A DNA stretch of 18,752 bases. Origin: JBEKHI01 sp050012355 (GTDB lineage: Bacteria > Actinomycetota > Actinomycetes > Streptosporangiales > Streptosporangiaceae). The stretch lies in assembly GCA_050012355.1 (NCBI GenBank), contig JBEKHI010000133.1, positions 1 through 18,752 on the forward strand. The letters are read 5' to 3'. The notes under the pieces were generated by a model. It saw only the letters and a list, made by a program, of their open reading frames with translations. It was not told the origin of the DNA and made no database searches. The position numbers and the translations under genes are program-made. Below are positions 1 to 6,205 of this stretch, piece by piece. Every line of letters starts with the position of its first letter. Within the stretch, counting starts at the first letter, position 1.

Positions 1-1
1 G

Positions 2-133
2 CAGATCGGTGAGCGCGTGTTCCTGGCAGAGAAGACCGTGAAGAACTACGTGTCAACGCTGTTCGACAAGCTCGGCATGCAACGCCGCACCCAGGCCGCC
101 GCCTACGCCGCGAGGATCTTCGGAGACAAGTAA
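2..133 (+). CDS. DosR/DevR-like LuxR-family response regulator, C-terminal fragment
   Basis: Only the last 43 residues are inside the window; the gene starts upstream. The fragment is the recognition part of a LuxR/NarL-type helix-turn-helix: it reads FLAEKTVKNYVSTLFDKLGM followed by QRRTQAA, the same pattern as the end of mycobacterial DevR/DosR (FLAEKTVKNYVS, KLGMERRTQAA). The invariant TVKNYVS recognition helix is complete, and the frame closes with TAA at 131-133. The family binds DNA when phosphorylated by GAF-domain kinases such as DevS/DosT, and a kinase of exactly that type is encoded at 3227-4981, so the two are probable partners. The receiver domain with its phospho-acceptor Asp is not visible. 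Assignment to the LuxR family is firm; the DosR subtype rests on a short stretch. Confidence 0.85.
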   Translation, partial: QIGERVFLAEKTVKNYVSTLFDKLGMQRRTQAAAYAARIFGDK

Positions 134-142
134 GCCCTCGCC

Positions 143-192
143 GTCAATCATTGATCAGCATGGTCAGGGTTGATTCATCAATTTTCTTTGAT
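143..192 (+). promoter_or_regulatory. ArsR-type operator/promoter region (TTGAT/ATCAA repeats)
   Basis: An AT-rich island in otherwise GC-rich DNA. It carries TTGAT at 170-174, ATCAA at 177-181 and TTGAT at 188-192, so the middle half-site forms one inverted repeat with each neighbour (ATCAA-TTTTCT-TTGAT and TTGAT-TC-ATCAA). A further TCAAT-C-ATTGA palindrome begins near 143. TTGAT/ATCAA dyads are usual for ArsR/SmtB repressors, and the island lies 30-80 bp before the GTG of the arsR remnant at 224. That it still works is inference, because the repressor gene is broken; another ArsR protein could use it to control chrA. Confidence 0.55.
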
Positions 193-223
193 ATATCGTC
201 GGCGGGTGGGCGTACGGCAGGAC

Positions 224-675
224 GTGACTTCGCCGGAGTTCCTGCGACTGGCAGGCCATCCGCTGCGCTGGCGGCTGCTGGCTGAGTGAGCTGCTATCGG
301 AGACGGGCGCGTCGCTGCACCCAGGTCTGCGGCCTCGCACCTGGACGGCGAGTCACGGCCGCCAGCGCGGGCAGCCATCCCAAACCATTGCACCCGAATG
401 CTGTCCGCGTGATGCGGGCGCAGGGTATCGATATCAGCTCTCGCCGGTCCCGCCATGTGAGTATCTTCGCGGGACAGCGTTTCGGCTACGTGATCACGCT
501 GTGCGATCGGGTCCGAGAGGTCTGCCCGGAGTTCCCCGGGTCTGGAGAACCGATCCACTGGAGTATCCCCGATCCGGGAGCGGGGTCCGCCAAATACCCG
601 GCCTTTGTATCCGTGGCCAGCGCATTGCGGACCCGGATCGGGTTTCTGCTCGCCCGGATCGGCGAGGTGAGATGA
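224..675 (+). pseudogene. Broken ArsR–ArsC (low-molecular-weight phosphatase-type) fusion gene
   Basis: Three pieces of one known actinobacterial fusion protein are readable in three different frames. From GTG 224 (AGGA four bases before it) the frame gives PEFLRLAGHPLRWRLLAE, the start of an ArsR domain, and stops at TGA 287-289. From 285 another frame gives ELLSETGASLHPGLRP, the linker normally found after the ArsR domain. From about 352 a third frame gives the second half of the arsenate reductase: TAASAGSHPKPLHPNAV, CDRVREVCPEFPG, then IHWSIPDPG, ending at TGA 673-675. Missing are most of the winged helix and the whole CX5R phosphatase loop, so neither repressor nor reductase can work. 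The final TGA overlaps the ATG of chrA (ATGA), the remains of an arsR-arsC-chrA operon. Possible short ORFs inside it are not considered real genes. Confidence 0.85.
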
Positions 676-1850
676 CTCACCAGGCCAGCCTCAGCACGGT
701 GCTGCGGGAGTGGGGCCGGATCGGCTGCATCGGCTTCGGCGGGCCACCCGCTCATATCGCGCTGCTGAGAAAACTGTGCGTTGACCGCCGAGGCTGGCTT
801 GATGCCCGGGATTTCGAGGATGCGATCGCGGCGTGCAACCTGCTACCGGGTCCAGCGTCCACTCAGCTCGCGATCTTCTGTGCCTGGCGCGTGCGTGGCC
901 GACTCGGCGCGCTCGTCGGCGGGGTGGCCTTCATCGTGCCTGGCCTGATCGTGATCCTGGCCCTGTCCGTACTGTTCTTGGCGGGTACTCCCCCGCTGTG
1001 GGTCCGCGGCGCCGGGGCGGGCGCGGGGGCGGCGGTCGCCGCGGTCGCGGTCCAGGCAGGCTGGTCGCTGGTGGCGCCCAGCTGGAAACGTGCCGCTGGT
1101 TCCCGACGGTGGCGCTGGATCTGCTACTTGCTGGCGGGCGGTGCCGCCGCGGCCACGATCGGGCCGTGGCTCGTGCTGGTCCTGCTCGGCTGCGGGGTCA
1201 CTGAGCTGGCCATCCGGCAGCGCGGGACCGCAGATGGCACCCGCGCGCTCATGGTGACGCCGTTGCTGGCGGCCCGGGCGCTGGGCCCGGTCCGGATGTT
1301 CGGGGCGGTCGCGGGTGCTGGAGTGCTGCTACCAGTGGCGTGGACCGCGTTCAAGGTGGGCGCACTGTCGTTCGGCGGCGGCTTCGTGATCATCCCCTTG
1401 ATGCAGGCCGACGCGGTCGGGCATCACTGGATGACCAATGACCAGTTCCTCAACGGCGTCGCGCTCGGCCAGATCACCCCGGGACCCGTGGTGCAGACAG
1501 TCGCCACGGTGGGTTACGCGGCCGCGGGGATCGCTGGCGGACTGCTCGCTTCCCTAATCGCGTTCACCCCTTCCTTCGTCTTCGTGCTCGCTGGCGCACG
1601 CCACTTCGGCGCGCTGCGCGGCAACCTCCGGGTCAAGGCATTCCTCGACGGTTCCGGCCCGGCGGCCATCGGCGCGATCCTCGGTTCGGCGATAACGCTG
1701 GCCCGGGCGCTGTCCCAGCCCTGGCAGTTCGCCGTCCTGGCCGCCGCCGCTGTGCTGCTGCTCGTGTTCCGCCGGGGCGTGGTGCTTACCCTGCTGGCCG
1801 CCGCCGGGACTGGCGCGATCATCGCCCTGGCCGGCAGCCCGCTGCCGTAG
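672..1850 (+). CDS. chrA: Chromate transporter ChrA (CHR family, two-domain form)
   Basis: A 392-residue integral membrane protein, the usual length of the bidomain CHR transporters that export chromate using the proton motive force. It shows the two repeated CHR signatures: FGGP at residues 22-25 and LLPGP at 57-61 in the first half, FGGGFVIIPLM at 234-244 and QITPGPV at 267-273 in the second. Hydrophobic, Ala/Leu/Val-rich segments fill the rest (about ten). The start is ATG 672, which overlaps the stop of the arsC remnant and has GAGGTG just before it; a longer in-frame extension upstream would only read through the arsC remnant out of frame. It appears intact even though the upstream arsenic genes of the same operon are broken. 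A role with other oxyanions is possible, since CHR proteins are only partly characterised. Confidence 0.92.
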   Translation: MTHQASLSTVLREWGRIGCIGFGGPPAHIALLRKLCVDRRGWLDARDFEDAIAACNLLPGPASTQLAIFCAWRVRGRLGALVGGVAFIVPGLIVILALSVLFLAGTPPLWVRGAGAGAGAAVAAVAVQAGWSLVAPSWKRAAGSRRWRWICYLLAGGAAAATIGPWLVLVLLGCGVTELAIRQRGTADGTRALMVTPLLAARALGPVRMFGAVAGAGVLLPVAWTAFKVGALSFGGGFVIIPLMQADAVGHHWMTNDQFLNGVALGQITPGPVVQTVATVGYAAAGIAGGLLASLIAFTPSFVFVLAGARHFGALRGNLRVKAFLDGSGPAAIGAILGSAITLARALSQPWQFAVLAAAAVLLLVFRRGVVLTLLAAAGTGAIIALAGSPLP

Positions 1851-1952
1851 CCCGGGGCGATGTGCGGCGACTAGTGCCTGCTCAGACACACCGCGTGCAG
1901 GAATAGCGGGATCACGCAGCCGCCCCGTCATGGCGCATGGTCCGTGCTGGTG

Positions 1953-1966
1953 GTGACGAAGGTCCC
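1953..1966 (+). promoter_or_regulatory. DosR-like box (GTGACGAAGGTCCC)
   Basis: Half-sites GTGAC and GTCCC with a 4-bp spacer match the known DosR core GGGACTTTAGTCCC at nine of ten arm positions. It lies about 120 bp before the membrane protein gene at 2084. It is partly embedded in a second inverted repeat (GAAGGTCC at 1958-1965, GGACCTTC at 1977-1984), which could instead be a weak terminator for chrA. Confidence 0.4.
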
Positions 1967-2083
1967 GCGGGAGTGCGGACCTTCAGCCATGATGACGGCA
2001 CGGTCCCCTAGGCGAGGCTAGGTCCTGTCCGACAACGGCACACCGGGACTCACCGAGATCCGGACCTATCAGAAGGCAAAACC

Positions 2084-2683
2084 ATGCGCCGCACCACACC
2101 CCGGTTCTACATCTCCATCGCCACCGCCGTCCTCAGCGTGCTGCTGCTCGCCGCCGGCGGCCTGCTGCTGTGGGGATCGGCCTACATCCACAACACCGTC
2201 CAGGGCCAGCTCGCGGCCCAGCAGATCACTTTCCCGTCCAAGGCCGCCTTCGCCCACCCTAAAGCGGGCACTGAGATTACCTCGTCCATGATCCCCAGCG
2301 TCTCCCAGTACGCGGGTGAGCAACTGCTGACGGGTCAGCAGGCCGAAGCCTACGCCGACCACTTCATCGCCGTGCACATCGCTGACATGGGCGGCGGCAA
2401 GACTTACTCCCAGCTCTCCACCGAATCCCTCGCCCAGCCCAGCAACACCCAGCTTGCCGGCCTGGTCAACACCGTCTTCAAGGGCGAGACCCTGCGCTCC
2501 ATGCTGCTGAGCGCCTACGGCTGGTGGAAGGTCTCCCAGATCACCTATATCGCTTCCCTGACCGCCTTTGGCTTCGGCACCTTCGCCGCTATCGGCGCCG
2601 CATTCGGCCTCGCCACCAGCCGCAAGCCCCAGACTCGGGTCACCATCGCACACGAGAGCATCATCCCCGTCGAGACCGCATGA
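2084..2683 (+). CDS. Two-helix membrane protein with extracytoplasmic domain, unknown function
   Basis: 199 residues. A hydrophobic segment at about 8-31 and a second at about 152-177 flank a polar domain of roughly 120 residues (PKAGTEITSSMIPSVSQYAG, later HIADMGGGKTYSQLS and VFKGETLRSMLLSAYGWW), so the middle is probably outside the cell. The short charged C-terminal tail would be cytoplasmic. I do not recognise a characterised family; proteins of this shape are common as 'hypothetical' in actinobacteria. ATG 2084 is preceded by GAAGG six to ten bases upstream, which supports the start. It forms its own unit: a DosR-like box lies 118 bp upstream and a strong hairpin terminator follows at 2718. 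Its place beside a hypoxia-type sensor suggests a stress-related envelope role, but that is inference. Confidence 0.8.
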   Translation: MRRTTPRFYISIATAVLSVLLLAAGGLLLWGSAYIHNTVQGQLAAQQITFPSKAAFAHPKAGTEITSSMIPSVSQYAGEQLLTGQQAEAYADHFIAVHIADMGGGKTYSQLSTESLAQPSNTQLAGLVNTVFKGETLRSMLLSAYGWWKVSQITYIASLTAFGFGTFAAIGAAFGLATSRKPQTRVTIAHESIIPVETA

Positions 2684-2717
2684 CCCCAGCCGCATGATCC
2701 AGCCAGCAGCCCAGCAA

Positions 2718-2748
2718 AGGCGGCGGGTGACCATGGTCACCGCCGCCT
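2718..2748 (+). terminator. Hairpin terminator after the 2084 gene
   Basis: AGGCGGCG, one unpaired G, then the perfect palindrome GTGACCATGGTCAC and CGCCGCCT form a stem of about 14 bp with almost no loop, followed by TGTTTC. It sits 35 bp after the stop of the membrane protein gene and before the PNPOx gene. Confidence 0.7.
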
Positions 2749-2789
2749 GTTTCACGTTCTGACGGCAAGGATCTTCGGATGCCGCTCGC

Positions 2790-2803
2790 AGGACCTTCGG
2801 CCC
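2790..2803 (+). promoter_or_regulatory. DosR-like box (AGGACCTTCGGCCC)
   Basis: Centre of the near-perfect 19-bp dyad GCAGGACCTTCGGCCCTGC (2788-2806). It matches the DosR core at ten of fourteen positions and lies 36-49 bp before the ATG of the PNPOx gene at 2839, a fitting position for an activator. Confidence 0.4.
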
Positions 2804-2838
2804 TGCACGACGACGGCGGACCGGCGCACGGTGGATGA

Positions 2839-3288
2839 ATGGAACCCGTGCTCAGCACACTCAGCCGCGAGCAATGCCTGCGGCTGATGGCCACCGCGCC
2901 GGTCGGCCGGCTCATCTACACCAGGCAGGCGATGCCCGCCGTCGAACTGGTCAACTTCACGATCAACGCGGGTGACATCGTGATCCGCACCGCCGCCAGC
3001 GGCAAGCTCATCGCCGCGATCCGCGGCACCGTCGTGGCGTTCGAGGCCGACGACGTCGACCCCGACGCCGGCTCCGGCTGGTCGGTGACCGTCGTCGGTC
3101 ACGCCCGGCCGATCATCGATCCGGCCGACATTGACAAGCTGCGCACCACCGGACCGCGTCCGTGGATGCCCGGCGAACCACCGTACTTCGTCAGGATTAC
3201 CCCAGGGATGCTAAACGGGCGGTGGCTCACCTCAGCGGATAACGCCCCTGCGGGGCCGGACGCAGTGGTTCGTCCGATTGCTCGGTGA
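2839..3288 (+). CDS. Pyridoxamine 5'-phosphate oxidase-like flavin-binding protein
   Basis: 149 residues with the split-barrel fold pattern of the Pyridox_ox_2 group: LSREQCLRLMATAPVGRLIY at 8-27, then strands around PAVELVNFTINAGDIVIRTA and GTVVAFEADD, VTVVGHARPI at 83-92, and FVRITPGMLNGRWL at 117-130. Proteins of this group bind FMN or F420; several are dormancy-induced in mycobacteria, and their substrates are mostly unknown. The start ATG 2839 follows GGTGGATGA; nearby ATG 2835 and GTG 2831 are out of frame. The last 62 bases overlap tail-to-tail with the end of the histidine kinase on the other strand. A DosR-like box just upstream suggests it belongs to the same regulon. It appears complete, unlike the second PNPOx-like gene at 16148. 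Confidence 0.85.
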   Translation: MEPVLSTLSREQCLRLMATAPVGRLIYTRQAMPAVELVNFTINAGDIVIRTAASGKLIAAIRGTVVAFEADDVDPDAGSGWSVTVVGHARPIIDPADIDKLRTTGPRPWMPGEPPYFVRITPGMLNGRWLTSADNAPAGPDAVVRPIAR

Positions 3289-4981
3289 CGACGGGCACCC
3301 GCCAGATCAGCTCCGTGCCGCCGCTCGCTCCCGGGGATATCGCGAGATCCCCGTGGAGTGAGCGCGCTCGTTCTGCCATATTGGAAAGCCCGCTACGACG
3401 CGTACCCGGCTGGATTCCACGGCCATCGTCCGCGACGGTAATGGTCAGGAAGCCATCGACGGTGTCGATGGTGACGTCGACCTTGGTCGCCGCGGCGTGC
3501 CGGGCAGCGTTGGACAGCGCCTCGCGCAGCACGGCGAGGGCCTGCTCGGCCAGTTCGGGGGCGAGCCGGGCGTCCAGGCCACTGCCGAGCCGGAGCGCGG
3601 GCGCGAACCCCAGCATCTCGGTCATCTCATCGGTCAGCGCCAGGATGTCCGCGCGGAACGCCGGCTCCTTAGCGGCGCCGCGGGCTTGCAACGCGAAGAT
3701 CGTCCCGCGGATGTCCTTGATCGTGTCATCCATCGCGTCGACGGCATTCCCTATCCGGTCCCGCACCTCCTGCCGGGTCACCAGCGGCATCGTGCCCTCC
3801 AGCGACATGCCCGTCGCATACAGCCGCTGGATCACCAGGTCATGCAGGTCACGGGCAATCCGGTCCCGGTCCTCAAACACCGAGAGCCGCTCAGCATCCG
3901 CCCGGCGCGCCGCCAGTTCCACCGCGACCCCCGCTTGCGCGGCGAACGCCCCGACCAAAGCGGTCGACCCGGGATCGAATGGCTGGCCGCCGGACTCGCG
4001 GCCCACGATGAGCACGCCGCGGACGTTGCCGGGCGCACCCAGCGGGAACACCATGGCGGGACCGATGTGGGCCATCGCCTCGCGGATCCCGTGGGTCGCT
4101 CGCTGTTCGGTGGCCAGGTCCGCGATGACCAGCGGTTCCCCGTTCTCGAGCACATGACGGGCAAGCGACTTCTGTGCCGGGAACACCATGCCGCGGATCG
4201 CATCAGCGCCGTTGCCCTCGGCGTTCGTGACGGTGAGACGCTGCCCGTCCTCGTCGGGGAGCTCGAGCGTAACCAGGTCCGCGCCAGACAGCTCAAGTGT
4301 CTGCCTGGTAATCGTCGCCAGGACCGCCTCCTGACTCTGGCCGGACAACAACTGGGTCGCCACGTCCGCGCTGGCCCGCAACCAGCGCTGCTGGCGACGA
4401 GCCTCGTCATACAGCCGGGCGTTCTCCAGCGCAACACCGGCCGCCGAGCCGAGGGCGCTCAGCACCGCCTCGTCGTCCTCGGTGAACTCACCGCCGTTTC
4501 GCTTCTCGGACAGGTACAGGTTCCCGAAGACATGATCCCTGACCCGGACCGGAACCCCGACGAAGGACCGCATGACCGGGTGCCCGTCCGGGAAGCCGGA
4601 CGACTCGGGGTGGCTAGAGATCTCGGCCAGGCGCAGCGCGTGCGGTTCCCTGACCAGCAGGCCGAGCAGGCCGCGACCCTCGGGCCAGTGGTGAATCTGC
4701 TTGATCTCCTCATCGGTGAGCCCGACGGGGATGAACTGCGCGAGCCGCTGATCATCTCCGATGACCCCGAGCGCGCCGTACTTGGCGTCAACCAGCTCGA
4801 CCGCCGCTTCGACGACGCGGCGCAACATGGCCTGCAGTTCGAGGCCGGATCCGATTGCGACCACGGCTTCAAGCAGGCCACGCATCCGGTCCCTGGTGTC
4901 CAGTACCGCTTGGAGCCGGGATTGGAGCTCGGCTAGCAGTTCATCCAGCCGGAGCCCGGGCAGGATCTGGCGCTCATCCAC
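3227..4981 (-). CDS. DevS/DosT-like heme-sensing two-GAF histidine kinase
   Basis: 584 residues, close to the 578 of mycobacterial DevS. Order: short N-terminal coiled region (1-50), GAF-A (about 50-195), GAF-B (about 205-360), HisKA_3 (about 370-435), HATPase (about 475-563). In GAF-A, GFPDGHPVMRSFVGVPVRVR places His134 where DevS has its heme-ligating His149, and Tyr156 in FGNLYLSEK corresponds to DevS Tyr171, which shapes ligand discrimination. Phospho-acceptor His380 lies in DRDRIARDLHDLVIQRLY, nearly identical to DevS. The ATP site shows an N-box (LREALSNAARHA), DDGRGI and GLSNM. Thus an O2/NO/CO or redox sensor is likely, phosphorylating a DosR-type regulator such as the one at the left edge. 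The start is GTG 4981; an in-frame TGA six bases upstream excludes a longer protein. A DosR-like box lies 20 bp upstream. No transmembrane segment: cytosolic. Confidence 0.93.
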   Translation of the reverse strand: MDERQILPGLRLDELLAELQSRLQAVLDTRDRMRGLLEAVVAIGSGLELQAMLRRVVEAAVELVDAKYGALGVIGDDQRLAQFIPVGLTDEEIKQIHHWPEGRGLLGLLVREPHALRLAEISSHPESSGFPDGHPVMRSFVGVPVRVRDHVFGNLYLSEKRNGGEFTEDDEAVLSALGSAAGVALENARLYDEARRQQRWLRASADVATQLLSGQSQEAVLATITRQTLELSGADLVTLELPDEDGQRLTVTNAEGNGADAIRGMVFPAQKSLARHVLENGEPLVIADLATEQRATHGIREAMAHIGPAMVFPLGAPGNVRGVLIVGRESGGQPFDPGSTALVGAFAAQAGVAVELAARRADAERLSVFEDRDRIARDLHDLVIQRLYATGMSLEGTMPLVTRQEVRDRIGNAVDAMDDTIKDIRGTIFALQARGAAKEPAFRADILALTDEMTEMLGFAPALRLGSGLDARLAPELAEQALAVLREALSNAARHAAATKVDVTIDTVDGFLTITVADDGRGIQPGTRRSGLSNMAERARSLHGDLAISPGASGGTELIWRVPVVTEQSDEPLRPAPQGRYPLR

Positions 4982-5000
4982 GCCTCATCGTATGCATGCT

Positions 5001-5014
5001 GGGTCGAAAGTCCC
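5001..5014 (-). promoter_or_regulatory. DosR-like box before the sensor kinase (GGGACTTTCGACCC)
   Basis: Read on the minus strand, GGGACTTTCGACCC matches the DosR core at twelve of fourteen positions. It lies only 20 bp before the GTG start of the kinase, so it would act at a very short-leader promoter or, if it is a repressor site, overlap the start of transcription. It implies autoregulation of the sensor. Confidence 0.5.
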
Positions 5015-5073
5015 ATAGCGAGGGGACTCTCCGCACTTCTTTACGTCCCGCTGGCGGGCGGATCGTTGACGGC

Positions 5074-5436
5074 ATGAACCTGAACTCGCCCGGGGGCTAC
5101 ATTACCTGGTCCATCTTCACTATCTCAGAGGCGAACCTGGTCCTTATCGCGGTCATGGTCGCGATCTTCGGCCTCGCCCTGCTGCTCCCCTTCCCCGGCC
5201 GCCATGAGGCCACGGGACCGGGACCGGGACCGGTCGATGTGACATCGACAGCTCCCCTGACGCCCGGATGTGGACGGCGAGGGCCCGCCGACGCGCGCTG
5301 GCGCTGCTGCCGCCCGGCGCGGCCGCCGGGCGCTTTTCATGTGACGAGGATCTCGCGCGCTGGTGACGACCGTCAGGGACGTCAGCCGGGACCAATGATC
5401 CGTCCCGGTGCGGGGACCTGGCGGCCGGGACCTTAG
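5074..5436 (+). CDS. Small single-helix membrane protein, probably with a run-on C-terminus
   Basis: From ATG 5074 the frame gives MNLNSPGGYITWSIFTISEA followed by a clean transmembrane helix (about residues 20-40, NLVLIAVMVAIFGLALLLPF) and PGRHE. This amphipathic start, one helix and a short basic end look like small actinobacterial membrane proteins of about 45-50 residues found near stress regulons; the function is unknown. The frame continues for another 75 residues of Gly/Pro/Arg-rich sequence to TAG 5436, but that part runs through a triple GGGACC repeat, a palindromic repeat and a hairpin terminator with a T-run, which is unlike coding DNA. I think the original stop was lost and the tail is spurious. 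The start is supported by the sequence of the N-terminus rather than by a strong ribosome binding site. Confidence 0.6.
   Translation: MNLNSPGGYITWSIFTISEANLVLIAVMVAIFGLALLLPFPGRHEATGPGPGPVDVTSTAPLTPGCGRRGPADARWRCCRPARPPGAFHVTRISRAGDDRQGRQPGPMIRPGAGTWRPGP
5214..5231 (+). repeat. Three tandem GGGACC hexamers
   Basis: GGGACC is repeated three times without interruption, ending exactly where the palindrome at 5233 begins. Each unit resembles a DosR half-site, but the 6-bp period does not place two half-sites in inverted arrangement. It would encode Gly-Pro repeats in the run-on frame. Confidence 0.8.
5233..5249. repeat. Interspersed palindrome, copy 1 (GTCGATGT-G-ACATCGAC)
   Basis: Perfect palindrome with 8-bp arms around a single central base. 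The same core recurs with longer arms at 14332-14354 and, with two changed bases near the centre, at 14364-14384. This copy sits just after the believable end of the small membrane protein. Confidence 0.8.
5311..5338 (+). terminator. Intrinsic terminator after the small membrane protein
   Basis: CGCCCGGCG, loop CGGC, CGCCGGGCG, then CTTTTC: a perfect 9-bp GC stem followed by a T-run. It lies inside the run-on part of the 5074 frame, which argues that transcription of that gene normally ends here. Confidence 0.75.
5388..5406 (+). promoter_or_regulatory. Widely spaced GGGAC / GTCCC pair
   Basis: GGGAC at 5388-5392 and GTCCC at 5402-5406 are DosR-type half-sites but 9 bp apart instead of 4, about half a helical turn more. 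It may be a second, weaker site for the CBS gene together with the better box at 5427, or chance. Confidence 0.25.
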
Positions 5437-5440
5437 TCAC
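5427..5440 (+). promoter_or_regulatory. DosR-like box before the CBS/BON gene (GGGACCTTAGTCAC)
   Basis: One of the two best matches in the window, twelve of fourteen positions of the DosR core. It lies 80-93 bp before ATG 5520 and is framed by an inverted repeat, GGCGGCC (5420-5426) and GGCCGCC (5442-5448). The unit it would control is the CBS gene plus the acetyltransferase/synthetase gene 11 bp behind it. Confidence 0.55.
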
Positions 5441-5519
5441 TGGCCGCCGGGCCGTTCACCACTGTCCCCCCTGACCTGAAAGCGATGGGCTAGGGGTAAC
5501 GACAGGAAGGGCGAGCGCG

Positions 5520-6194
5520 ATGAACGCCACCGTGAAGGACGTAATGACCACGCACGTGGTCGCTGTCAGGCAAGACGCCACGTACAAGGAAATGGCCGCG
5601 ATGCTGCGCGAGCACCGGATCAGCGCCTTTCCGGTACTCGACGACCAGGACAAGGTCATCGGGGTGGTCTCCGAGGCCGACTTGCTGAGCAAGGCGGCCC
5701 ACGACCACAGCGAGGCCCCGGGATTCGTCGAAGGCATCCTGCGGCACCGCGAGGTGTCCAAGGCCACCGGCGTGACCGCCGCTGACCTGATGACCAAGCC
5801 CGCCCGCGTGACCGGCCCCGATGACCTCGTCACCCACGCGGCCCGGCAGATGTACATCGGGCGGGTGAAACGACTGCCGGTGGTAAACCCGGCGGGACAC
5901 CTGATCGGGATCATCTCCCGTTCCGACGTGCTCAGCGTGTACTCCAAGCCGGACGAAGCGATCAGCGCTGAGATCCGCCAGCGCGTGATGCTGGACAACT
6001 TCCTCGTTGACCCGGGCCGCTTCACGACCATCGTGAAGGACGGCATCGTGACCCTGGAGGGCACCCCGGAGAACAACACGGTCGGACACGACATCGTCCG
6101 CGCGGTCCGGCATGTGGAGGGCGTGGTCGCCGTCCGTGACCGGCTCAGTTACCTGCCCGACGAGCGGCCAGCCCGCACAGGCCCGCTGTACTGA
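5520..6194 (+). CDS. CBS-CBS-BON domain protein
   Basis: 224 residues. Two CBS motifs form a likely Bateman module: CBS1 at about 6-59 (VKDVMTTHVVAVRQDATYKE, then HRISAFPVLDDQDKVIGVVS) and CBS2 at about 88-141 (ADLMTKPARVTGPDDLVTHA, then RVKRLPVVNPAGHLIGIISR). A BON domain follows at about 148-212 (FTTIVKDGIVTLEGTPEN). CBS pairs bind adenine nucleotides; BON domains associate with membranes or other proteins. Mycobacterial HRP1 (Rv2626c), strongly hypoxia-induced, is a CBS-pair protein without BON. GGAAGG lies 10-15 bases before ATG 5520. The acetyltransferase/synthetase gene starts 11 bp after the stop, so the two are probably one transcript; an energy-state signal read by CBS next to a protein acetyltransferase is plausible but inferred. 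Confidence 0.92.
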   Translation: MNATVKDVMTTHVVAVRQDATYKEMAAMLREHRISAFPVLDDQDKVIGVVSEADLLSKAAHDHSEAPGFVEGILRHREVSKATGVTAADLMTKPARVTGPDDLVTHAARQMYIGRVKRLPVVNPAGHLIGIISRSDVLSVYSKPDEAISAEIRQRVMLDNFLVDPGRFTTIVKDGIVTLEGTPENNTVGHDIVRAVRHVEGVVAVRDRLSYLPDERPARTGPLY

Positions 6195-6205
6195 GGACGG
6201 CCCCG

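Noticed and set aside
178..558. Minus-strand frame of 126 codons across the arsR-arsC remnant
   Set aside because: No recognisable domain and Arg/Ser-rich composition; the plus strand carries clear ArsR and ArsC pieces.
3453..3471. Inverted repeat CCATCGAC-GGT-GTCGATGG, similar to the palindromic repeat
   Set aside because: It encodes conserved kinase residues (TIDTVDG region), has a different centre and no extended arms, so it is probably chance.
3497..4936. Open frame of 479 codons on the plus strand
   Set aside because: It lies antisense to the well-supported histidine kinase, has composition typical of a GC-rich shadow frame and no known motifs or ribosome site.
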